Of a DNA stretch of 64,000 nt, positions 42,005-48,549 are shown piece by piece. The stretch is from Sphingobacteriales bacterium 50-39. Lineage in GTDB: Bacteria; Bacteroidota; Bacteroidia; Chitinophagales; Chitinophagaceae. The position numbers were made by a program, and so were the translations under genes. The DNA is taken from assembly GCA_001898505.1 (NCBI GenBank), contig MKTZ01000026.1, positions 124,001-188,000 on the forward strand, read 5' to 3'. Each line of letters opens with the position of its first letter. The stretch's first letter is position 1. The notes below the pieces were generated by a model, which was not told the DNA's origin, did no database searches, and saw nothing but the letters and a program-made list of their open reading frames with translations.

Positions 42005-42217
42005 ATGAAAGGATCCGAGTCTCTGAAACGCAATGCATCGATTAGTACAGGTCAGGCAGGGAGTATCCATACCGATGAAGTGTGGTTTAAGGGTGAAACA
42101 ATGATGATTAGTGCAACAGGAGTAAAACTAGAAGTGGGTGATTTTCATGGAAGAGGTAGAAGGGATGAGCAAATTAATAAATTCGGAAGTACAGGCAATA
42201 CGCGATATAAAAAATAG
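42005..42217 (+). CDS. Hypothetical small protein downstream of the repressor
   Basis: A 70-residue frame starts one base after the repressor stop (TAG-G-ATG), so it could be co-transcribed. It is basic and Gly/Ser-rich and ends in RYKK, with no motif. Low sequence support. Confidence 0.35.
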   Translation: MKGSESLKRNASISTGQAGSIHTDEVWFKGETMMISATGVKLEVGDFHGRGRRDEQINKFGSTGNTRYKK

Positions 42218-42281
42218 GTATTTATACCTATATATGAAATTTATCATGCAAATGACTTTTAAAAACCTCCGATTAAAGAAC

Positions 42282-42854
42282 ATGAAGGTTTTGTTATTTA
42301 TATCGACCTTCTGTCTTGTAGCTTCGGCCCCTGGGCAGACCACGCCTCGAACAACGCCCTCCTTTGTTCTCACTCCTTCAGGCTTCAGGGATGCATCTGA
42401 CAGTTCAAATGACTATCTAATTATTTCTATTCCTGGACAGAAAAAGGCCGACCTATATAAATCAGTCTTGCTGTATGCCCAAAAGAAGTTTGTAAACCCT
42501 AAGAATGTCATTAGCGAAGTCCAGGATGAATCCGTTACGCTAAATGGATTTGCCGTAGATGCAATTGGGAGAAATGCCCTGCATCTTTTTAATATCGACT
42601 ATACCATCAATTTTGAATTTAAAGATGAAAAGATAAGGATTCAGGCACCCTCATTTAAGCTGACGTGTACGTCGACAGGGCATCTGCAATACCTTGAGCT
42701 AGTATCGAACAACACATTAGATGGCAGTTACTTGGGAATCTGGAATTCTCACAGGAAGCTAAAATCTGAGAGAGCTAAAAGAGATCTGGAAGCCTTCTTC
42801 GAAACTTTTCTAACTCAGGTGCGGGCCTCTTTTGAAACCAAAAAAGAATGGTGA
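42282..42854 (+). CDS. Secreted DUF4468-like protein
   Basis: I start at Met 42282 (MKVLLFIST), preceded by TTTTAAAAA; longer starts at 42138-42252 add no signal. A signal peptide of about 19 residues is followed by a domain of the DUF4468 (TBP-like fold) kind: 'IISIPGQKKADLYKSVLLYAQKKF', 'VISEVQDESVTLNG', 'INFEFKDEKIRIQ'. It is the last phage-side gene before the attachment site, expressed in the repressor direction, so it may be a lysogenic conversion gene. Confidence 0.65.
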   Translation: MKVLLFISTFCLVASAPGQTTPRTTPSFVLTPSGFRDASDSSNDYLIISIPGQKKADLYKSVLLYAQKKFVNPKNVISEVQDESVTLNGFAVDAIGRNALHLFNIDYTINFEFKDEKIRIQAPSFKLTCTSTGHLQYLELVSNNTLDGSYLGIWNSHRKLKSERAKRDLEAFFETFLTQVRASFETKKEW

Positions 42855-42985
42855 GAAAGCGGAGGATTACCTCCATCGAAAACCTCAAATAAAAACTCAA
42901 ATAAACTCAAACGGAAAGGCACATATTATAAATTGACGGTTCTGTAAAGTCTTGTTAGTCAAACGAAAGATAAAATTAAGTTGCG

Positions 42986-43010
42986 GGGGTTCGAATCCCT
43001 CTCTCTCCGC
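42986..43010 (+). other. Prophage attachment site (attR): 3' end of tRNA-Ser
   Basis: GGGTTCGAATCCCTCTCTCTCCGC matches the T-arm and acceptor 3' half of a Bacteroidota tRNA-Ser, with no 5' half present. That is what remains at the distal end after integration into a tRNA gene. Just left, short direct repeats of ACTCAAATAAA (about 42,885-42,912) could be arm-type sites. The intact tRNA-Ser should stand at the left end of the prophage, outside the window. Confidence 0.7.
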
Positions 43011-43025
43011 AATTTCGAACCGATG

Positions 43026-43056
43026 TCCCCGCCAATTGGCGGGGCATTGTTTTTTC
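43026..43056 (+). terminator. Rho-independent terminator after tRNA-Ser remnant
   Basis: CCCCGCC-AATT-GGCGGGG followed by CATTGTTTTTT. It is placed as the native tRNA-Ser terminator would be, on the chromosomal side of the attachment site. Confidence 0.8.
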
Positions 43057-43104
43057 GGAGCGTTGCGGAACTTGCTCCGGTCTGAAGGCCACCGATGGAG
43101 TGGT

Positions 43105-43623
43105 TTAATAGCTGATCCCTTTGAATTGAAGGTGGGAGTAGAACCATTGCAGTGATTGGCGGGTGATCGTCCCGTCGTTGAAACTGGTAACCTGGATCGA
43201 ATACATGTCCGTGTTTGCGAGTGTTGTAAAAATGAATAGACGCATCGTCTGTCCGTGGTCAATTCCTACCATTTGGATATACCTGCCCATTGTATATCCA
43301 ATGACAGTATCCTTCGACTGTTTCTCGAAATTTTTGAATCTGAGCCCACCCAGGTATGTTGCTGCGGCCTGATCGATAGCCTCTTTCCAAGCAGACTTCA
43401 TTGGTGTCTCGATAACCCTGACTTTCCTTACTACCTGGTAGGTTATTTTATCCTGTACTGTTTGGAACAGCGAAACACCCAAAGTATCGATTCGCTGTAC
43501 CTCTCCTGGAAAGACCAGACTCAGGTTCTCGTCGATCCTGGTTGCTGCTGAAATCACCTGCCCATTTGAGGCAAAGAATAAACATAAACTGGCGATTGCA
43601 AAAAGGGCGCTTATTTTAATCAT
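43105..43623 (-). CDS. Secreted hypothetical protein
   Basis: The 172-residue protein has a signal peptide (MIKISALFAIASLCLFFASNGQ) and a soluble domain with the TMKSAW... and 'DTVIGYTMGRYIQMVGIDHGQTMRLFIFTT' strands. It may be a distant relative of the PsbP or DUF4468 type secreted folds. No clear family. It is the first gene on the chromosomal side of the junction. Confidence 0.55.
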   Translation of the reverse strand: MIKISALFAIASLCLFFASNGQVISAATRIDENLSLVFPGEVQRIDTLGVSLFQTVQDKITYQVVRKVRVIETPMKSAWKEAIDQAAATYLGGLRFKNFEKQSKDTVIGYTMGRYIQMVGIDHGQTMRLFIFTTLANTDMYSIQVTSFNDGTITRQSLQWFYSHLQFKGISY

Positions 43624-43664
43624 TTTACTATTTGTGCGGCCTTGTTACTAAAAGGATAATATTT

Positions 43665-44078
43665 CTAACTCCTGCTTTTTAAATATTGATCTGGTGTCAG
43701 GACAGCTAGTTCACTGTATTTATAGTCTTTGGTATTTCTGGTAATTATGATCTTCACATTTCCCGATAAAGCAGCGTAATATTGCAAAGCATCTTCAAAA
43801 TCACCAAACTCTGATTCAAGTGCTTGATTAACGGCTGCTTTGGATAACCCGATGATATCAACCAGTCTCGCCAGCTGGGTCAATTTTTCTATTACTTTCT
43901 TATGCGGCCCGAGTTTCCGCAGCACATAATATGCATTCGAGAAGACCAGCCCGGTCGTACATATGGATATTTGCTTTTTTTCGGACAAAGTAAATATTCG
44001 GGCGGCATCCATTGCAAAAGGCTCCCTTGCAATCATAAAATCTAGGATCACGTCAGTGTCGATAAACGCTTTACTCAT
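43665..44078 (-). CDS. PIN-domain toxin (VapC-like)
   Basis: From Met 44078 (MSKAFIDTDVILDFM) it is 137 residues. Strand 1 carries Asp7/Asp9, and the later acidic residues fall in 'ESEFGDFEDALQYYAA'; the 'NTKDYKYS' region ends the domain. This is a PIN ribonuclease as in VapC toxins, which cleave specific RNAs. Its ATG lies inside the antitoxin's last codons (8-base overlap), the usual order. An upstream Met at 44120 would overlap further and is less likely. Confidence 0.8.
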   Translation of the reverse strand: MSKAFIDTDVILDFMIAREPFAMDAARIFTLSEKKQISICTTGLVFSNAYYVLRKLGPHKKVIEKLTQLARLVDIIGLSKAAVNQALESEFGDFEDALQYYAALSGNVKIIITRNTKDYKYSELAVLTPDQYLKSRS

Positions 44079-44319
44079 ATTTCCGCTGCTTTTCATCCCG
44101 TAATATCTTCTTATAATCAAAATTCTTCGGAGCCTTAAAGGAACCCATCAGCGATTTCACGGAAGATGTCAGTTCCTCAGATTGATTGCTATTGAGCTCT
44201 GTGATCGATTTGAAATAGCTTTCTACCAATTCGGATACACTCCGCCCCTTTGCCCTTGCATAGCGTTTGGCTTCCCGGATTACCTTATCATCCAGCGTGA
44301 GGGTTAATTTTGTGGTCAT
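44071..44319 (-). CDS. Antitoxin, DUF6364 / RHH-like
   Basis: Starting at Met 44319 (MTTKLTLTLDDKVIREAKRYARAKGRSVSELVESYF) it is 82 residues. The first 40 are a ribbon-helix-helix pattern, the C-terminus is basic and would wrap the PIN toxin. Order antitoxin-toxin with overlap fits type II pairs. The start at 44340 (MNIITRV) is an alternative. Confidence 0.75.
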   Translation of the reverse strand: MTTKLTLTLDDKVIREAKRYARAKGRSVSELVESYFKSITELNSNQSEELTSSVKSLMGSFKAPKNFDYKKILRDEKQRKYE

Positions 44320-44501
44320 AACACGTGTAATTATATTCATAAATATACGTGTTATTTAGGAATAATATAATTAATTCCGACTGTCAGTGGAATTGCCTAT
44401 TAGCAAACTCATTGATTTTCAATAAATCTCTGGTGAAAATGTTCGAAACTTGTCCCCTCCACTCCGCAGAAATTGGTTAAGTCAGATTAACTAAAAGATA
44501 G

Positions 44502-44536
44502 AAAGCCAGCAACGACGGATGTTTGCTGGCTTTTTT
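44502..44536 (+). terminator. Rho-independent terminator
   Basis: AAAGCCAGCAA pairs with TTGCTGGCTTT over ten bases and is followed by TTTTTTATTT. The fragment just left (CCCCTCCACTCCGCA, about 44,454-44,468) resembles a tRNA 3' end, so this may be a former tRNA terminator. The stretch 44,341-44,726 otherwise holds no gene I can support. Confidence 0.75.
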
Positions 44537-44726
44537 ATTTCTACTCTTACCTGTATTTACCCTCCTTTTTCGATGTATTCCAGTGAGTGATTCGTGTAGT
44601 ATTTCACCTTACTCCATTTTACTCACTGAAACCTTTGTAATCAATTTATAATTAACGTTTTACGAACTAAAAAGTTTACACAAGACTGTTAGTAAGACGT
44701 AATTTTATCATCGAAAGCAATGGGTT

Positions 44727-45833
44727 ATGATTGAACAGAGTTTTGGTTTGCTTTTTTACCTTAAAAAGCCGACAGGATTTGTCAAAGGAGAGGTTCCCAT
44801 TTACCTGCGCATTACAGTAGATGGAATGTCCGCCGAACTATCGACCAAAAGAAAATGTGATCCACTCCGGTGGAATCAACATGCAGAAAGAGCGACGGGG
44901 AATGAAGATGCCGTAAAGAGCATCAATGCCTACCTGGATGTCTTGCAAGAAAAGATGTATGAGATAAAGCGCCGCCTGATCGAGCACAACAAGCCGATCA
45001 CTGCGATTACAGTCCGGGACATTCTATTGGGCCGGGAAGATGTGCATGATAAACCACGTATGCTCCTGGAAATATTCCAGCACCACAACGACCAGGTAGC
45101 TGCCCTGGTCGCAAAGGGTATGCCGCAGGCACCCTGGAACGGTACACTACCTCTTTTAAACATACCCGGTCCTTTATGCAATGGAAGTATAAAGTTTCAG
45201 ATATGGACATCCGCAGGCTGGACTTTGAATTCATATCTGAATATGAATTTTGGTTAAAGTCCGTCCGCAATTGTGACCACAATACCAGCATGAAGTATCT
45301 CGCCAACTTCCGGAAGATCGTCAAAAGGTGCCTGCAAAATGGCTGGCTGACTCGGGACCCGTTTATGGGTTTCAGTATGGCTAAAAAGGAAGTAGAAAGG
45401 CATGCCTTATCCATTGAGGAATTGCAATCCATAGCCAAAAAGAACTTTGATACTGACCGTCTTAACCATATACGTGACATTTTCCTATTCAGCTGCTATA
45501 CCGGATTGGCCTATGCTGACGTTAAAAAACTGAGGCGATCCGAAATTACCAGCGGCATTGACGGTGGAAAAAGTCCTTCCTGTACTAAGCAATCAAAAAA
45601 TGAACGCATATCTAAAAGAGATTGCCGACCTATGCGGGATTCATAAAAGGCTTACTTTCCATATTGCCCGCCACACCTTTGCAACAACCATTACCCTTAG
45701 TAACGGTGTACCGATAGAAACTGTATCCAATATGCTTGGTCATAAAAACATACGGACAACGCAACACTATGCGAAAATCCTGGACCACAAAATCAGTAAT
45801 GATATGAGTGGGTTGATGGAGAAATTCAGGTAG
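44727..45833 (+). pseudogene. Tyrosine recombinase (integrase) pseudogene
   Basis: The N-terminal arm-binding part (MIEQSFGLLFYLKKP...) is intact to about 45,130. A frameshift follows, and the frame continues at 45,176 with the core-binding and catalytic start (LFSCYTGLAYADVKKLRRSE, first catalytic Arg). A second lesion near 45,560-45,580 deletes the middle of the catalytic domain. The last part, from 45,570, keeps H-x-x-R in FHIARHTFATT and LGHKNIRTTQHYAKI with the nucleophile Tyr. The order is typical of Bacteroidota phage/ICE integrases. It cannot make a working enzyme. Confidence 0.85.
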
Positions 45834-45937
45834 TAAAAAGCCCCAGACTGGAATTCTAACATTTGTGTCGCGAGACTGTTGCATGTGAAGCCAGAATTTA
45901 TAATCTTTAAGAATTCAGAAATGCTCAACCTTAATAT

Positions 45938-46408
45938 ATGAAATTTTTTAAATGGCTATTTAAAGGAACCGTATCTAAAGTTCAATGTCCAAGGTGTATA
46001 GGCAAAGGCCATGTAGATTGGAATGATATTAAAAGGCTTAACAATGAACTGAAATGGCGACCAGGCAGATGTGCTTATTGCAATGGAACCGGCAAAGTTG
46101 CTCCTGATATGGAATCTAAGGTTGCAGTCGATCTGGCTTATCTGGTCAATGAATTGCCGTTTGCAGAAAGAAAGAGATTAATCAATAATGATCCTGAAGC
46201 TATAAAACGAGCCGAGGTGTTTGGCAAGACCGTAGATAATTTTATAGAAGAAATACGCGATCTTTTTTTTATCAGAAACCTCGAAATAGATGCGATTGCT
46301 GAGCACTTTCTACAGTCGGCACCTGACATGCTTTATGATACATACATTAAAGAAAAACAAGCGTTGATGGATTGCATTAAAAATATTATTGAGTTTAGAA
46401 AAGAGTAG
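45938..46408 (+). CDS. Hypothetical protein with DnaJ-like Cys motifs
   Basis: The 156-residue protein has two CxxCxGxG motifs, CPRCIGKG (Cys17/20) and CAYCNGTG (Cys45/48), as in the zinc region of DnaJ or small DnaJ-like proteins. A helical C-terminus of about 90 residues has no J-domain. It may be a zinc-binding chaperone-like or regulatory protein. Isolated in the island. Confidence 0.6.
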   Translation: MKFFKWLFKGTVSKVQCPRCIGKGHVDWNDIKRLNNELKWRPGRCAYCNGTGKVAPDMESKVAVDLAYLVNELPFAERKRLINNDPEAIKRAEVFGKTVDNFIEEIRDLFFIRNLEIDAIAEHFLQSAPDMLYDTYIKEKQALMDCIKNIIEFRKE

Positions 46409-46453
46409 TCCGCCAAAACGCAAGTTGCGTTCTATACCAACAGACCATTAAAT

Positions 46454-46570
46454 TTATTTCTTAATCTTCAAATTGCCGTATAACTCCCTTTGCATTTCAG
46501 CGGGATCGACACCAATAGCCAATGCAATTAAGACAAGTTCCTCGGCACGCAGGTGGCTAGCCGCACTCAT
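46454..46570 (-). pseudogene. Truncated C-terminus of an HTH-type protein
   Basis: The minus frame ends in 'LRAEELVLIALAIGVDPAEMQREL', the helix run typical of the end of a short regulator, but the frame ahead of it loses resemblance. It looks like a 3' scrap of a deleted gene, read against the next plus-strand frame. Confidence 0.3.
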
Positions 46571-46587
46571 TGAAAGACTGTTAATAC

Positions 46588-46845
46588 TTGTCAAAGGAGC
46601 ACCAAAAAGAACCTGCGGCCTTCCTGGAAAGGTTTTTTGGAGATTATAGCCTTTCTGAACTGCGGGCTTGGATGGCTGAGATTTCAGAGACTTGCTTAAC
46701 GACAGATACACCGCCTTTTGACGAAGGAGGGAAAAGAGCTGACTTGATATTGTTCTTTAAGAATGTGGAATGCCTGTTCGAGGCGGCCGTAATACTTAAA
46801 ATCGCCCACATTTCCAAGTCAAATGAACGAGAGGGAATAAACTAG
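46588..46845 (+). CDS. Hypothetical protein, TTG start
   Basis: An 85-residue frame with a TTG start and an in-frame stop just upstream. The protein is acidic with 'FLERFFGDYSLSELRAWMAEISETCL', which looks like a real helical domain. Possibly the 3' part of a truncated gene, as its 5' neighbour is also a scrap. Confidence 0.35.
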   Translation: MSKEHQKEPAAFLERFFGDYSLSELRAWMAEISETCLTTDTPPFDEGGKRADLILFFKNVECLFEAAVILKIAHISKSNEREGIN

Positions 46846-46930
46846 TTTAACCAACAATATATTCTCCCCTTCCCGTAACACCCATATTGCTAATTTGGGC
46901 GATTTCGCTAGTACGGTAGAAACCTTTATA

Positions 46931-46997
46931 GTTCTCTTATAGAGAACCATTTATGATATAGTTTAACATATTTAAGTTCTCTTTTTGAGAACTTAAA
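46931..46997 (+). promoter_or_regulatory. Two palindromic operators of the HigBA operon
   Basis: GTTCTCTTATAGAGAAC at 46931-46947 has perfect 7-base arms. At 46971-46997 TTTAAGTTCTC and GAGAACTTAAA are perfect 11-base arms around TTTTT. Both share GTTCTC/GAGAAC, centred 45 bases apart. They are probable binding sites for the HigA-type antitoxin, with the second covering the -33 element. Confidence 0.65.
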
Positions 46998-47016
46998 TTA
47001 AAATCATTTACCTTTG
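46984..47016 (+). promoter_or_regulatory. HigBA promoter, possibly leaderless
   Basis: TTTG at 46984-46987, 21 bases, then TACCTTTG at 47009-47016 fit the consensus spacing exactly. The start site would fall at or within a few bases of the toxin's ATG (47019), so the transcript may be leaderless. Confidence 0.6.
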
Positions 47017-47018
47017 CC

Positions 47019-47351
47019 ATGAAAATACACCTGATAAAGAAAGAGACGATCGAACGGTATATTATTGACAATGCCAGAAGCCGGACATCGTTTACGGAAT
47101 TTCTGGAGAAACTTAAATATACCGACTGGGAGAAGCCTGCAGACATGAAGACCACGTTTGCTGCAACCGACCTTCTGGGGAAAAGCTCCAACCGGGTTGT
47201 TTTTAACATTGGTGGCAACACCTATCGTCTGATTTGTAAATACGCCTTTGACGACAAGCAGGTGCATCTGTTCATATGCTGGATGGGTACTCACGCGGAA
47301 TATACGGCGTTGTGTAACGAACGGTTGCAGTATACAATCAGTAACTACTAA
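47019..47351 (+). CDS. higB: HigB-type mRNA interferase toxin
   Basis: The 110-residue protein has the HigB_toxin pattern: 'ATDLLGKSSNRVVFNIGGNTYRLICKYAF' and 'LFICWMGTHAEYTAL', with the conserved R-V-V-F-N-I-x-G-N-x-Y and W-x-G-T-H-x-[ED]-Y signatures. It cleaves mRNA at the ribosome. The antitoxin follows 10 bases on, the reversed order characteristic of higBA. A twin palindrome lies upstream. Confidence 0.9.
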   Translation: MKIHLIKKETIERYIIDNARSRTSFTEFLEKLKYTDWEKPADMKTTFAATDLLGKSSNRVVFNIGGNTYRLICKYAFDDKQVHLFICWMGTHAEYTALCNERLQYTISNY

Positions 47352-47361
47352 AAATATTCTT

Positions 47362-47838
47362 ATGGCAGAGCTGAAATATAAAGTGATTAGGAACAAAACC
47401 CAGTATAACGACTACTGCAAAAAGCTGGAGGACTTGGTGTTTTCGGGTTCGAAAGATAGCCGCGCGAAGGACGAAATCGATTTGCTTACTGTCCTCATCG
47501 AGAAATGGGACGCTGAGCACAACACCTTTGAGGAACTCGATCCTATCCAATTGCTCCATTCCTTTATGGAAGACCACAAACTAAAGCCCAAGGATCTTGT
47601 TGAAATATTGGGCGTGAGTAAGGGCTATGTCTCCGAAATCCTGCATTATAAAAAGGGGCTGTCAAAAGATGTGATACGGAAATTGGCAGAGCGTTTTAAG
47701 GTAACTCAAGATGCCCTCAATAGGCCGTATAACCTGGCGCTTTCAACCACTTTACTGACAAAGAAGACAAACGTTAGAAACAAGGAGAAGAAAATCAAGA
47801 ACAGCAAGGCGACGACCAATGCATTTATTTCAAAGTAA
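47362..47838 (+). CDS. higA: HigA-type antitoxin
   Basis: Starting at Met 47362 (MAELKYKVIRNK) it is 158 residues. An N-terminal part that binds toxin ('QYNDYCKKLEDLV') precedes an XRE helix-turn-helix (LKPKDLVEILGVSKGYVSEILHYKKGLSKDVIRKLAERF, about 73-111). A basic C-terminal tail of 40 residues is longer than usual and may be a foreign extension. Starts within the toxin (47248) are shadow. Confidence 0.85.
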   Translation: MAELKYKVIRNKTQYNDYCKKLEDLVFSGSKDSRAKDEIDLLTVLIEKWDAEHNTFEELDPIQLLHSFMEDHKLKPKDLVEILGVSKGYVSEILHYKKGLSKDVIRKLAERFKVTQDALNRPYNLALSTTLLTKKTNVRNKEKKIKNSKATTNAFISK

Positions 47839-47890
47839 ATGAATTACAACACTTCAATCAATTTAAATTCAAGCCAATAATTCGCGGAAC

Positions 47891-48040
47891 ATGCCTAAGG
47901 AAAACCTATTCTCCTATGTCAGCAACCAGGAGATGAACAGAAGCCTCAAGCTGGTTGGGGAAATCTGCGATATCAAATGCAAACCGACGTTTCACTCTGC
48001 CCGTTATACATTCGTCACGACTGTTACCCTGTTATGTCTT
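47891..48040 (+). pseudogene. Second integrase C-terminal fragment
   Basis: 'VSNQEMNRSLKLVGEICDIKCKPTFHSARYTFVTTVTL' parallels the segment 'LSNQKMNAYLKEIADLCGIHKRLTFHIARHTFATTITL' of the pseudogene at 45.6 kb, including H-x-x-R (here FHSAR, with the downstream His replaced by Tyr). It breaks off after VTL. It is a relic of a separate integrase. Confidence 0.7.
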
Positions 48041-48086
48041 AGATCTACAATCCATGCTGCAATATCATTTTCCATATCCAGCTTTT

Positions 48087-48428
48087 TTATGAGTTGCTGA
48101 TCGCATATATATTTATCCCTAGTTTATTGCCTTGAATCCTGATTGTCCCAAACCTGGGATAACAACAGCTATCGTGAGGCAAATCTTCCACTTTAATTGT
48201 GCCGGAATCTATTGGAATTAAATACAGAAAACTGTCCTCATAGGTCTTTCCAATATCGAAAGGACCGGCTGGATGCAACGATCTCCTGCCTTTTAGAATT
48301 ATGGTAAATTTTTGGCCAGTCTTTTTCAAATATGCTGACTGATAATTTTCAGGTCTGCCGCCCCCATTGCATCCCAAAATAAGCAGGAGCAGAACAATGA
48401 ATATCGTATGTTTCAATCCAACTTGCAT
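48087..48428 (-). CDS. Putative lipoprotein
   Basis: The 113-residue protein has a 20-residue signal ending in LILGCNGGG, a lipobox with Cys20, and a mature part rich in strands. No family recognised. The gap 48,429-48,549 upstream holds nothing I can support. Confidence 0.55.
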   Translation of the reverse strand: MQVGLKHTIFIVLLLLILGCNGGGRPENYQSAYLKKTGQKFTIILKGRRSLHPAGPFDIGKTYEDSFLYLIPIDSGTIKVEDLPHDSCCYPRFGTIRIQGNKLGINIYAISNS

Positions 48429-48549
48429 CGCTCGGGTTCCGTAGGAGGCTAATGGTGTTTTACAAATATATTATAAAAGATTGGACAACAAGGTTGCCGC
48501 TGTTATGTATGGAGCCGGCGCGACAGAATCTGCTATAGCAAAACCAACC

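Noticed and set aside
44437-44475. Second attachment site (GTCCCCTCCACTCCGCA)
   Set aside because: It resembles a tRNA 3' end but has no T stem and shares no long core with the tRNA-Ser site; kept only as a remark under the terminator.
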